From: Acidobacteriota bacterium
GTDB taxonomy: Bacteria; Acidobacteriota; Vicinamibacteria; Vicinamibacterales; CAVVIG01
Length of the DNA stretch: 60,770 nt
Direction: 5' to 3'
Assembly: GCA_018268955.1 (NCBI GenBank)
Contig: JAFDVO010000012.1
Location: 1 to 60,770 of the forward strand
The notes under the pieces are model-generated. The model was not told the DNA's origin. It was given only the letters and a program-made list of their open reading frames with translations, and did not search any database. Made by a program: the position numbers and the translations under genes. This document shows, in pieces, positions 1 to 7,381 of the stretch (its first letter is position 1; every line of letters starts with the position of its first letter).

Positions 1-411
1 GGGACGATGGTCGACACCTGGGCGACCGTTGGCTCGTGCGCGCAGATCGGGAAGAACGTCCACCTCTCCGGAGGCGTCGGCATCGGCGGCGTACTCGAAC
101 CGCTCCAGGCGAACCCCACGATCGTCGAAGACAACTGCTTCATCGGTGCCCGGTCCGAAATCGTCGAGGGGGTCATCGTCGAGGCGAACTCGGTCATCTC
201 GATGGGCGTCTTCATCGGGCAGAGCACGAAGATCTACGACCGTGCGACAGGCGAGGTGACGTACGGCCGTGTGCCCTCCGGGTCGGTCGTCGTTCCCGGC
301 AGCCTGCCGTCAGCGGACGGCAAGTACTCGCTGAACTGCGCCGTCATCGTGAAGCGGGTCGACGCGCAGACGCGCGCGAAGACCTCGATCAACGACCTGC
401 TCCGCGCCTGA
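1..411 (+). CDS. dapD: 2,3,4,5-tetrahydropyridine-2,6-dicarboxylate N-succinyltransferase, C-terminal part
   Basis: This enzyme succinylates tetrahydrodipicolinate with succinyl-CoA in the succinylase branch of lysine/diaminopimelate synthesis in the cytosol. The frame is open from the first base, so the N-terminus lies outside the window. About 136 residues are visible. They form the left-handed beta-helix of hexapeptide repeats, with the family signatures [29 protein letters not shown] and [13 protein letters not shown], and the C-terminal segment [15 protein letters not shown]. dapE starts 5 bases after the stop, so the two steps are almost certainly co-transcribed. No defect is seen in the visible part. 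Identification is confident because the repeat region is highly conserved. Confidence 0.95.
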   Translation, partial: GTMVDTWATVGSCAQIGKNVHLSGGVGIGGVLEPLQANPTIVEDNCFIGARSEIVEGVIVEANSVISMGVFIGQSTKIYDRATGEVTYGRVPSGSVVVPGSLPSADGKYSLNCAVIVKRVDAQTRAKTSINDLLRA

Positions 412-415
412 GGGC

Positions 416-1555
416 ATGGATCCGCACGCAGACACGCTCGCGCTCGCGCGGCGCCTCGTTGCCTGTCCGTCGCTCACGCCGGACGACGCCGGCACGCTCG
501 CGATTGTCGAGCAGCGTCTGGGGGCACTCGGCTTCTCGTGCGAGCGCATCGACCGCGCGGGTGTGACGAACCTCTGGGCCACGCATGGCTCCGGAGGGCC
601 GATCGTGTGCTTCGCCGGACATGTGGACGTCGTCCCCACCGGCCCGGTGGAGCAGTGGAGCGTTCCCCCATTCGGCGCCACCGTCGCGGACGGCTACCTG
701 GTCGGGCGCGGCGCGGCCGACATGAAGGCATCCGTTGCCGCAATGGTGACCGCCATCGAGCGCGTGGTGTTGTCGGCTCCGGCGCATCCGGGCAGGCTGG
801 CGCTGCTGCTGACCTCCGACGAAGAGGGGGACGCGCTGCACGGCACGAAGGCGGTCGTCGAGGTGCTGCAGGCCAGGGGCATGACGATCGATCACTGCCT
901 GGTGGGTGAGCCGACGTCAGCCACCCGGTTCGGCGACACGATCAAGAACGGTCGCCGGGGATCGCTGAGCGGCCAGCTCCGCGTGCGCGGCGTGCAGTGC
1001 CATGTGGCGTATCCGGAGCGAGGACGCAACCCCATTCACCAGGCCGCCCCGGCACTCGCGGAACTGAGCGCCACGTCATGGGATGCGGGCAACGAGTACT
1101 TCGGCCCGACCACGTTCCAGATCTCGAACATCCACGCTGGGACGGGTGCGCCGAACGTCGTGCCTGGCGTGCTGGAGGTGCAGTTCAACCTGCGGTTCTC
1201 ACCGCAGTCGCCCGCCGACCATCTGCGGGAACGGATCCATGCGGTGCTGGATCGCTACGGCCTCGAGTACGAGCTGGAATGGACGGTGTCTGCGGAGCCG
1301 TTCATCACGCCTGAGGGGTCGCTCGTCGAGGCGGTGCGTGAGGCGGTGATGGCGGAAGCAGGCGTGGCGGCGGAACTCTCCACGAGTGGCGGGACGTCGG
1401 ACGGGCGCTTTCTCGCGGCCATTGCAGGACAGGTCGTCGAGTTCGGCCCGATGAACGACACCATCCACAAGATCGACGAGCGCGTGGCGGCGGCGGACCT
1501 CGGACCGCTCTCTCGGATCTACGAGCGCGTGGCGCGCGCGCTGCTGGCCAGCTGA
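416..1555 (+). CDS. dapE: succinyl-diaminopimelate desuccinylase
   Basis: DapE hydrolyses N-succinyl-LL-diaminopimelate to LL-DAP and succinate, two pathway steps after DapD. The protein has 379 residues, normal for this M20 family. Di-zinc ligands and catalytic residues are visible: H69 and D71 in AGHVDVVPTG, D102 in GRGAADMK, E136-E137 in TSDEEGD, E165 in VGEPTS, and the late histidine in NDTIHKIDE. The dimerisation-domain segment NGRRGSLSG and the TSGGTSDGRF motif also fit DapE rather than ArgE. The ATG lies four bases past the dapD stop, consistent with translational coupling. A small hairpin at the stop codon may end the unit. Confidence 0.95.
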   Translation: MDPHADTLALARRLVACPSLTPDDAGTLAIVEQRLGALGFSCERIDRAGVTNLWATHGSGGPIVCFAGHVDVVPTGPVEQWSVPPFGATVADGYLVGRGAADMKASVAAMVTAIERVVLSAPAHPGRLALLLTSDEEGDALHGTKAVVEVLQARGMTIDHCLVGEPTSATRFGDTIKNGRRGSLSGQLRVRGVQCHVAYPERGRNPIHQAAPALAELSATSWDAGNEYFGPTTFQISNIHAGTGAPNVVPGVLEVQFNLRFSPQSPADHLRERIHAVLDRYGLEYELEWTVSAEPFITPEGSLVEAVREAVMAEAGVAAELSTSGGTSDGRFLAAIAGQVVEFGPMNDTIHKIDERVAAADLGPLSRIYERVARALLAS

Positions 1556-1568
1556 CGCGCCACGCGTC
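1554..1568 (+). terminator. hairpin over the dapE stop codon
   Basis: Perfect 6-bp inverted repeat GACGCG-CCA-CGCGTC whose left arm begins inside the TGA stop of dapE. No U-tract follows, so it is at best a weak or factor-assisted terminator, or a 3' end protector between convergent genes. Confidence 0.4.
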
Positions 1569-1579
1569 GTCCTATCCTC

Positions 1580-2161
1580 TCACTTGCTCCAGGGCGGAAC
1601 CACCTTGTTCATGCGCGCGTAGGCGATCAACTGGCCGAGGTGCTCGTGGAGGTCGCCGCCGATCATCAGCGCGATCTCGTTGAGCGAGCGCTGCTGGCCC
1701 ATCACCGCACGCTTGCCGGTCAGGGTCGACGGGTCAGCGGCCTGGAACTGGCTCTTCGTGTGCTCGAACGCCTTGTTGATGCCGGCGATCAGCTCGGCCT
1801 TGTTCGTGGACTTGGCCAGCGCCTGCATCTCCTCGCGCGGCGCGCCGGGCTTGCCGCCGAGGCCCGACGGCACGAAGCCGTTGAACTCGGACGCCACCAG
1901 CGCGAGCACTTCACCAACCGAGCGCACGCCCTCCATCGGGCGCCACGACATCTTGTCGTCCGGGAATGCCTGGCCCAACTGGACGAACTTCCCCTTCACG
2001 ACCTCGAGGTCGGCCAGGAACGCTGCCTTCATGGCGGCAGCATCTTCCTTGGACATGGCGTCCTGGGCGCGCGCCGGCGTGGACAGGGCGGCGGTGGCAA
2101 GGACAGCCGCGAGCGAGACGACGATGCGGCGGCGCATGGTCTGGACAGTGACGTGATTCAT
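1580..2161 (-). CDS. exported DinB-like protein
   Basis: A 193-residue protein with a Sec signal peptide (RRRIVVSLAAVLATAALSTPARAQ) followed by a four-helix DinB/YfiT-like domain. The C-terminal motif GGDLHEHLGQLIAYAR has the histidine spacing typical of the DinB_2 metal-binding helix, and WRPMEGVRSVGEVLALVA matches the middle helix that normally carries the first ligand. DinB-like proteins are mostly cytosolic thiol or metal-dependent transferases, and periplasmic versions of unknown role are frequent in Acidobacteriota (recollection). The start is supported by a GGAGGAG ribosome site eight bases upstream of the ATG. Substrate is unknown. Convergent with dapE. Confidence 0.75.
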   Translation of the reverse strand: MNHVTVQTMRRRIVVSLAAVLATAALSTPARAQDAMSKEDAAAMKAAFLADLEVVKGKFVQLGQAFPDDKMSWRPMEGVRSVGEVLALVASEFNGFVPSGLGGKPGAPREEMQALAKSTNKAELIAGINKAFEHTKSQFQAADPSTLTGKRAVMGQQRSLNEIALMIGGDLHEHLGQLIAYARMNKVVPPWSK

Positions 2162-2215
2162 CGAGAGACTCCTCCCCGGCCTGAGGCCGAATGGTCAGTC
2201 ATCTTACACCTGCGC

Positions 2216-2395
2216 GGAGGGCCGGGACGGGCTGGAGGGACTGGAAGGTCGGGAGGGCCGGGAAGGTCGGGAGGGTCGGGAAGGTCGAGAGGGCCGGGAA
2301 GGCCGAGAGGGCCGGGAAGGCCGAGAGGGCCGGGAAGGTCGGGAGGGCCGGGAAGGTCGGGAGGGCCGGGAAGGTCGGGAGGGCCGGGAAGAGAG
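2216..2395 (+). repeat. 9-bp tandem repeat array, purine-rich on the + strand
   Basis: About 19 imperfect 9-bp units alternating between GGGAGGGCC and GGGAAGGTC (18-bp super-period), with variants GAGAGGGCC and GGGAAGGCC. It fills the gap between the DinB-like gene (starting leftward) and the 3' end of the DUF5916 gene. Although several frames stay open through it, the translations are pure repeats and no start or ribosome site supports coding. The region is strongly G/A biased on the + strand. Confidence 0.85.
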
Positions 2396-2396
2396 G

Positions 2397-2424
2397 TCGT
2401 AGCGGCGGGGCTTCAGCCCCGCCG
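2397..2424. repeat. dispersed 28-bp palindromic element, copy 1
   Basis: Near-perfect palindrome with 10-bp arms CGGCGGGGCT and AGCCCCGCCG around a TC centre, preceded by TCGTAG. The same 28 bases occur in inverse orientation at 19441-19468, so this is a dispersed REP-like element. It lies two bases from the stop codon of the DUF5916 gene and could also act as a transcript-end hairpin. Confidence 0.8.
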
Positions 2425-2425
2425 T

Positions 2426-4699
2426 TCAATACCGCAGCAATCGCGTCACCTTGAGCGCGAGCGATCGATTCGTGAGCCCCGTGGGCACCTGCGTGTCGAG
2501 CAGATTGCGCCCGTCACTGTAGACGAGGAAGATCTCGCTGCCGGGCCGGTACTCCCACCGCAGGCGCGCGCTCGACGTGACCGAGTGCCCGCTGATGTTG
2601 TACTGCACGAGGCTGCTGATGATCGTGCGCGGCGACGGCGTGTAGATGAAGCGCGTCGTCAGCAGCTGCGCCGAGAACTCACCGAAGGGGAGCGAGACCC
2701 AATTGAGCGAGAGGCTCGGTTCGAGCGCGAGCTGCGGCCGCACGGCGACGCGCCCGCTGTAGCTCGCCTCGGTGCGCGTGCCGAGGTAAAGCGACCCGCG
2801 TCCGACTGCGAGCCGGCCCGAGATCGGCCGCTGCTGGCCCAGGGAGTACGTCACGCGCATGTTGTTCGACGCATAGCCGCCCACGGGCACGACAACGCCG
2901 GGCGAAATGGCGAACGGCCTGGGGATCAGCTCGTAGCTGTGCGTGTACTCGGCGGTGGTCTGGTCGCTGTTCTGGAACTCGGTCTGGAAGTAGCCGCGCA
3001 GTTCCTTCTGCTGGACGGCGGCCACGCGCGCGTCGGTGACGTAATCGACACTGCCGAGATACGTGTACTTGCGCACGCGGTTGCGCCGCTTCGGCCGCGG
3101 CGAGAACCGCGCCTCACCGTAACTGCGGCGGAAGTCGGTCCGTCGGGCGTAGCCGACCTGCGGGTCGAAGTTCTGGCCGATCAGCAGGTGCTCCGCCTGG
3201 AACCCGTACCGATCGCCCGCGTATTCGAACGTGCCGCGGTAACTCGCCGTGCCGCCGTCGCGCCCGGGCGTTTCGGTGCGCGCGTAGAAGGCGTTGGCGG
3301 TCAGGTTGGTCAGCAGGAAGAAGTTGCCGTCCGCGCCGATGAGCGTGTTGGAACCGGTGCCGTTGATGCCGAGCGAGCGGTGTGTCGCGATGAGGCCGAC
3401 GTTGCTGCGGCGCAGCACGTCGCGCTTGATGCGCAGCGTGCTGAAGTTGGTGGCCTTCGCGCCGATGCTCGCCTTGTCGCCGGTCTCGATGTTGAGGGCG
3501 CCGATGCTGTACCGTCCCGCACGGCCGGTCACGCGTCCGCCGCCGATGACCGGCACCTCCTGACCCTTCAGGAGACCAATCTGCCGACTGAAGAACATCA
3601 CCGGCACGTCGCCGGGTGAGCCGCCATTGCCCGACCCGATTCCAGCGAACGCGAAGATGCCCTGCCCCTCGAGGAAGAAGTCCCGCTTCTCGGGGAAGAA
3701 CAGGCTGAAGCGCGTCAGGTTCACCTGCTGCACGTCCTCCTCGACCTGCGCGAAATCGGTGCGGACCGTGACGTCAGCGATGAGCGATCGGGTCAGGCCG
3801 TACTTGAAATCGAAGCCGCCGTTACCCTTGAACTGGTTCGAGAACGGCGTGGCGGCGGTGCGGTCGGTCGTGGAGGAGGCTACCGCGTAGGGCTTCAGCT
3901 CGAGGTTCTTCGAAGCGGACGGCGTCTCGAGACCCACCATCGTCCCAGCCGGACCCATGCGGCCGATCGCGTTGCCTGTCCCGTATGACGCGGGCATCGC
4001 GGTGAGGTAGCTGTACTCGTTCTTCCACTTCACGACACGCCGGAAGTTGACGCCCCAGACCTGGGGGCCAGGCGCTGGATAGCGCAGGGACTTGAACGGA
4101 ATGGCGAACTCCGCCGTCCAGCCGCCGTCGAACGTGCCGGTCCGGACGTCCCACACGGTATTCCAGCTCGCATTCAGCACGTCGTCCACGATGGCCTGAT
4201 CGCGAAACGTCCCGAGGGGCGTCGTCTGGAAGAAGAGCCCGTTGCGGCGGTCGAGGAAGGTATCGAAGACGACCGTGAAGCTCTCGTTCTGCGTGACGTT
4301 GTTGCTGTCGCGCCGCATCTCGGTGACGACCTCACGCTCGGGATGGCTGTCGAAGCAGCGGGCTGCCACGTAGATGTTGCGATCGTCGAAGAAGACCCAG
4401 ACCTGCGTGTTCTCGGTCGCCGGCGCCCCCTCGGTCGGTTCCTGCTGGATGAAGCCGTCAATCGGAGGTGTCGTGCGGTAGAGCTCCTCGTCCAGTCTGC
4501 CGTCCAGCTGAATGGGCCGCGGCACGCGGATGGCGCGCACGGTCGCCTGACCCGAGTCGTTGCGCGCAATCGTCGCCGGGGGCATCGGCGGGGGCACGAC
4601 CGGCCCGCGCGCCTGGGCGAAAAGAGGACGGTCAACAGCACCGGTCAGGGCGAGAAGGCAGACGACCGGCAGGAACGCACGAAGACGCAGACACCGCAT
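2426..4699 (-). CDS. CBM9-like / DUF5916 outer-membrane protein
   Basis: A 757-residue exported protein. A signal peptide (RAFLPVVCLLALTGAVDRPLFAQA) is followed by a proline linker and then a carbohydrate-binding family 9-like domain (about residues 60-260: RPIQLDGRLDEELY, DDRNIYVAARCFD, FKSLRYP). The long C-terminal half is a DUF5916 beta-barrel with alternating aromatic strands and the plug-like segment FFPEKRDFFLEGQG. Such proteins are abundant in Acidobacteriota and Bacteroidetes. The expected location is the outer membrane; ligand and transport role are unknown. The ATG at 4699 is chosen because upstream codons translate only repeat DNA. The palindromic element abuts the stop. Divergent from the M28 peptidase. 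Confidence 0.8.
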   Translation of the reverse strand: MRCLRLRAFLPVVCLLALTGAVDRPLFAQARGPVVPPPMPPATIARNDSGQATVRAIRVPRPIQLDGRLDEELYRTTPPIDGFIQQEPTEGAPATENTQVWVFFDDRNIYVAARCFDSHPEREVVTEMRRDSNNVTQNESFTVVFDTFLDRRNGLFFQTTPLGTFRDQAIVDDVLNASWNTVWDVRTGTFDGGWTAEFAIPFKSLRYPAPGPQVWGVNFRRVVKWKNEYSYLTAMPASYGTGNAIGRMGPAGTMVGLETPSASKNLELKPYAVASSTTDRTAATPFSNQFKGNGGFDFKYGLTRSLIADVTVRTDFAQVEEDVQQVNLTRFSLFFPEKRDFFLEGQGIFAFAGIGSGNGGSPGDVPVMFFSRQIGLLKGQEVPVIGGGRVTGRAGRYSIGALNIETGDKASIGAKATNFSTLRIKRDVLRRSNVGLIATHRSLGINGTGSNTLIGADGNFFLLTNLTANAFYARTETPGRDGGTASYRGTFEYAGDRYGFQAEHLLIGQNFDPQVGYARRTDFRRSYGEARFSPRPKRRNRVRKYTYLGSVDYVTDARVAAVQQKELRGYFQTEFQNSDQTTAEYTHSYELIPRPFAISPGVVVPVGGYASNNMRVTYSLGQQRPISGRLAVGRGSLYLGTRTEASYSGRVAVRPQLALEPSLSLNWVSLPFGEFSAQLLTTRFIYTPSPRTIISSLVQYNISGHSVTSSARLRWEYRPGSEIFLVYSDGRNLLDTQVPTGLTNRSLALKVTRLLRY

Positions 4700-4745
4700 G
4701 TTCAGGGAACGCGTAGTGTACTCGGAAGGCAGGCAAGGCGGGGGC

Positions 4746-4861
4746 TCTGACGCTGTTGATGCGGAAATGCAGCAATGCGGAAATGCAGAAATGCAAGAAC
4801 GCGGGGCTGGTCGGGCAGGCAGGGTCTGACGCTGGTAATGCAGAAATGCAGCAATGCACCA
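4746..4861. repeat. 8-bp tandem repeats inside a 33-bp direct repeat
   Basis: Two clusters of imperfect 8-bp units (ATGCGGAA, ATGCAGCA, ATGCAGAA) at 4759-4798 and 4838-4861. Each is part of a longer direct repeat starting TCTGACGCTG, at 4746-4778 and 4825-4857, differing at about 3 of 33 positions. The array fills the 253-bp gap between the divergent DUF5916 and M28 genes, so it may overlap their promoters. Confidence 0.8.
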
Positions 4862-4952
4862 CATGCCAGCCGGGGCAGGCAGGTGGGGCGGTGCGGCGCG
4901 AGGGGGAGGGGCGGAGTTGAGCGATGATAGGCGCGGATTCAGGAGAGTGCTG

Positions 4953-6176
4953 ATGTTGCGTGTGCGCAGACCGCTCGTGCCGCTGGTGTTCGCTGTGATG
5001 TGCGCGTCGACCCTTGGGGCGCAGACGCCCTCGCCACGTGCGCTGCCGGCGATAGTGCCGACTCCGGATGCAGCGGTCACGACGCTCGTGTCGCGGCTGG
5101 ACCTCGAGCGCTACAAGGCGACCATCAAGGGCCTGACGCAGTTCGGCGATCGGCGGCAGGGCACGGAGCGGAACCGCAGGGCGGTGGACTGGATCGAGGC
5201 GCAGCTGACGAGCTACGGCTGCCCCACCGAGCGGATCCGCTACACCTACGATCCACCGCCGCCGCGCTCGACTGGGCAGGGCGCGCGCCCCGCGGAACAG
5301 GCGATCCCCCGCGCCGTCGGCGGCGGCCGACCGCGCGGTGTCCGCACTCCCACCGGCGTGAACACCGATCCCCAGAAGCAGCCGAACGAGACCCTGCGTG
5401 CCCTCAACGCCGAGCCGGCGAAGAACGGCCCGCGCGAGGAGGTCTACTGCACGAAGGTCGGCACGAAGTACCCGAACGAGATGTACATCGTGTCGGCGCA
5501 CATGGACGGTCACGGGTGGGGAGAGGCGGCGAACGACGATGGGTCGGGAACGGCGCTGGTGATGGAACTCGCGCGGGTCTTCTCGATGCGTGATGTCCAG
5601 ACCGAGCGCACGATCCGCTTCGCCCTGTGGAACAACGAGGAGACGGGGCTGAACGGAGCGGGAGCGTACGTCGAGCAGCGCAAGGCGCTGCAGGGGAAAG
5701 AGGACCCGCCTGGTTCGGGGCGCTATCCGGAGCCGATCTGGCTCGGGATGATCCAGCACGACATGATGCTGTTCGACCATGGGATGCCGAAGGCGGATGG
5801 CTCGATCCCACCAGAGCAGCGACCGGAGGCGGACGTGAACATCGAGTTCCAGATGACCGCGAAGCAGACGGCCGGGGCGCAGGCGCTCGCCTGGTTCCTC
5901 CACGCGGCCAACGAGAAGTACGCGACCGATTACCCGGCCCAGGTCGGGCCGCACATGACGAACACCGACTCGACCCCCTTCATGGACGAGATCCCGGCGA
6001 TCAGCGTACGCGAGAATGAACGCGGCGTGCACGTCGGCAGTGGCTGGGACCCACAGTGGCACCAGCCGACCGATCTGTTCTCCACCTATTCCGACAAGGA
6101 CTTCCGCCTCGGCCTCAACGCGGCGCAGACGACGCTCGGGGCGGTCGGTGAACTGGTGGGGGCGACGCTACGGTGA
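4953..6176 (+). CDS. secreted M28-family metallopeptidase
   Basis: A 407-residue protein with a signal peptide (RPLVPLVFAVMCASTLGAQ) and an M28 aminopeptidase fold. Zinc-site motifs are visible: the first histidine in YIVSAHMDGHG, the bridging aspartate in ANDDGSGTA, the catalytic and ligand glutamates in LWNNEETGLNG, and a late histidine in DPQWHQPTD. An Arg/Pro-rich linker of about 40 residues (residues 105-145) interrupts the N-terminal region. The family removes N-terminal residues from peptides in the periplasm or outside the cell. The ATG at 4953 is preceded by AGGAGAG; earlier in-frame codons are repeat-derived. It is flanked on both sides by 8-bp repeat arrays. Confidence 0.85.
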   Translation: MLRVRRPLVPLVFAVMCASTLGAQTPSPRALPAIVPTPDAAVTTLVSRLDLERYKATIKGLTQFGDRRQGTERNRRAVDWIEAQLTSYGCPTERIRYTYDPPPPRSTGQGARPAEQAIPRAVGGGRPRGVRTPTGVNTDPQKQPNETLRALNAEPAKNGPREEVYCTKVGTKYPNEMYIVSAHMDGHGWGEAANDDGSGTALVMELARVFSMRDVQTERTIRFALWNNEETGLNGAGAYVEQRKALQGKEDPPGSGRYPEPIWLGMIQHDMMLFDHGMPKADGSIPPEQRPEADVNIEFQMTAKQTAGAQALAWFLHAANEKYATDYPAQVGPHMTNTDSTPFMDEIPAISVRENERGVHVGSGWDPQWHQPTDLFSTYSDKDFRLGLNAAQTTLGAVGELVGATLR

Positions 6177-6193
6177 GTGCGACCGCGAGGCTG

Positions 6194-6287
6194 CGATGCA
6201 GCAACGCTGCAATGCAGAAACGCAGAAACGCAGAAACGCAATTAGAGGAGAGACGCAGAGCAGCAACGCAATAACGCAGCAACGCAG
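6194..6287. repeat. 8-bp tandem repeat array downstream of the M28 gene
   Basis: Imperfect 8-bp units of the type GCAACGCT, GCAATGCA, GAAACGCA (three in a row) and CGCAATAA/CGCAGCAA. It is related in sequence to the array at 4759-4861 on the other side of the same gene. No coding potential is evident; the 241-bp gap holds this array, a terminator and a 7-bp repeat. Confidence 0.75.
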
Positions 6288-6315
6288 GGTCGGAGCTGGC
6301 GTCGCGCAGACGCAA

Positions 6316-6356
6316 AAAAGGCCGGCGAGAACGGAATCCGTTCAGGCCGGCCTTTT
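6316..6356. terminator. bidirectional intrinsic terminator
   Basis: Perfect 11-bp arms AAAAGGCCGGC (6316-6326) and GCCGGCCTTTT (6346-6356), with a nested inner stem GAACGG/CCGTTC. With an A-run on the left and a T-run on the right it can end transcripts from both convergent genes (M28 peptidase and RRM protein). It is the clearest canonical terminator in the window. Confidence 0.85.
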
Positions 6357-6374
6357 CTGGTTGCTGGAACCTGG

Positions 6375-6409
6375 AAGTTCTGACTTCTAAGTTCTAACTT
6401 CTAACTTGG
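6375..6409. repeat. 7-bp short tandem repeat
   Basis: Five consecutive imperfect heptamers: AAGTTCT, GACTTCT, AAGTTCT, AACTTCT, AACTTGG. It sits just downstream of the RRM protein stop and is one of several period-7 arrays in intergenic gaps of this window. Confidence 0.75.
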
Positions 6410-6417
6410 GAACGCCC

Positions 6418-6783
6418 TTACCAGCGGGGTTCGGTGCGACGACCGCCGCCACGACCGCCGCCGAAGCCGCCGCCGCCACCACGGTTGCCGTTGCGACCGC
6501 CGCCGAAGCCGCCGCCACCAAAGCCGCCCGAACGCTCCTGCGGACGTGCCTCATTCACCGTGAGGGCGCGACCACCGAACTCCTGGCCGTTGGTCGCCGA
6601 GATGGCCGCCTGGGCCTCTTCCTCAGTCGCCATTTCCACGAAGCCGAAGCCGCGCGCGCGCCCGGTCGCCTGGTCGCGCATCACGCGAACCGACTCGACC
6701 GTGCCGGACTGGGAGAAGAGCGACTCGAGTTCGCTCTCGGTGGTGTTGTAGGAGAGGTTGCCGACGTACAGTTTCCGACTCAT
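6418..6783 (-). CDS. RRM-domain glycine-rich RNA-binding protein
   Basis: A 121-residue protein: one RNA-recognition motif (residues 1-80) followed by a Gly/Arg-rich tail. RNP2 is LYVGNLSY and RNP1 is RGFGFVEM, both intact with the RNA-stacking aromatics. The tail (about residues 85-121) consists of GGFGGG and RGGG-type repeats. Bacterial single-RRM proteins of this type bind RNA and are often cold-induced (family knowledge). The ATG at 6783 follows AGGAG at the proper distance; a TTG one codon earlier is a less likely start. The gene is divergent from a cold-shock-like gene and has a long predicted leader (about 160 bases) with two hairpins. Confidence 0.92.
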   Translation of the reverse strand: MSRKLYVGNLSYNTTESELESLFSQSGTVESVRVMRDQATGRARGFGFVEMATEEEAQAAISATNGQEFGGRALTVNEARPQERSGGFGGGGFGGGRNGNRGGGGGFGGGRGGGRRTEPRW

Positions 6784-6796
6784 CAAACTGACTCCT

Positions 6797-6829
6797 GCGT
6801 CCCGGGTGGGACGCTGCGCCCTGTGGCGC
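6797..6829 (-). promoter_or_regulatory. two tandem hairpins in the RRM gene leader
   Basis: Two perfect GC-rich inverted repeats lie directly upstream of the AGGAG ribosome site: GCGTCCC/GGGACGC (6797-6814, 4-base loop) and GCGCC/GGCGC (6816-6829, 4-base loop). They could control translation or stabilise the leader; the ribosome site itself stays outside the stems. Confidence 0.45.
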
Positions 6830-6951
6830 GGTACAAGGAAACCTGTCCTGAGCGAAGGGTTCGCTCTAACTCGACGGACGCAGGGGATGAGCGGAACGGG
6901 CTCGGTCTGACTGCGGGTAAAGCGGAGAGGGCTGAGGCTTCCAGAGAGCGC

Positions 6952-6992
6952 AGTGTATCACAGGAACGGGAGCACATCGGCCGTGCTACAAT
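6952..6992. promoter_or_regulatory. divergent promoter region for the RRM and cold-shock genes
   Basis: Leftward: extended -10 TGATACACT, hexamer at 6957-6952. Rightward: TACAAT at 6987-6992. These would start transcripts with leaders of about 160 bases (RRM gene) and about 80 bases (cold-shock gene). No clear -35 is seen on either side. Confidence 0.45.
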
Positions 6993-7079
6993 TTTTCCTG
7001 CTGTTTCCGGGTTCCGGAGCCTCTGGTTGGCGTGTGCGAGGTTCCGCTGTGGTCTCACAACCTCACGAAAGGGCGTTCG

Positions 7080-7349
7080 ATGCGGTCTCCCTCGTCACGC
7101 GGGGTGCCTTCACGGCCCGTCTATGCTGGTAAGGAAACGACCGGCAAGGTGAAGAGCCTGACCCGCGGGCAAGCCTGCGGCATGATCCGCCATGCAGATG
7201 GCGACGTCTTCTTCCACAAGGCCGACTTCAAGGGTGAGTTCTTCGACCTGCAGGTGGGCGACAAGGTGGTCTTCGAGTTGCTGAACGACCCCATCAGCGG
7301 CAAGCGCGCCCAGAACGTCCGGGTCGCCACCACCAAGAAGGCACGCTGA
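7080..7349 (+). CDS. cold-shock-domain-like protein
   Basis: An 89-residue protein with a basic N-terminal extension (about 17 residues) and an OB-fold cold-shock-like domain. GKVKSLTRGQACGMI corresponds to the KWFN..KGFGFI region and DVFFHKADF to the VFVHFS RNP2 region, followed by GDKVVFEL. The aromatic RNP1 is degenerate (QACGMI), so nucleic-acid binding may differ from CspA. The likely start is the ATG at 7080, with GAAAGG upstream. Divergent from the RRM gene, suggesting a shared cold- or stress-responsive RNA-chaperone module. The fold assignment is inference from motif order and size. Confidence 0.75.
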   Translation: MRSPSSRGVPSRPVYAGKETTGKVKSLTRGQACGMIRHADGDVFFHKADFKGEFFDLQVGDKVVFELLNDPISGKRAQNVRVATTKKAR

Positions 7350-7355
7350 ACGGCA

Positions 7356-7381
7356 GGTGCCCTCGTCAGGACGAGGGCACC
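7356..7381. terminator. 12-bp perfect hairpin between convergent genes
   Basis: Arms GGTGCCCTCGTC and GACGAGGGCACC around a 2-base centre, just past the cold-shock gene stop. The left arm ends inside, and the right arm encodes the last codons of, the leftward membrane fusion gene. No T-run is present. It is a likely transcript-end structure for both genes. Confidence 0.55.

Noticed and set aside
2216..2395. CRISPR array
   Set aside because: Units are 9 bp with no spacers; the 7-bp and 8-bp arrays fail for the same reason, and no cas gene is present.
1640..3619. Long + strand open frame (about 659 codons) across the DinB-like gene, the 9-bp repeats and the DUF5916 gene
   Set aside because: It is antisense to two convincing genes and its central part is pure Gly/Arg repeat from the 9-bp array. 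No family resemblance or ribosome site.
4700..5080. Longer N-terminus of the DUF5916 protein
   Set aside because: The extra codons translate only the 8-bp repeat region and overlap the divergent peptidase start; the signal peptide begins at the ATG at 4699.
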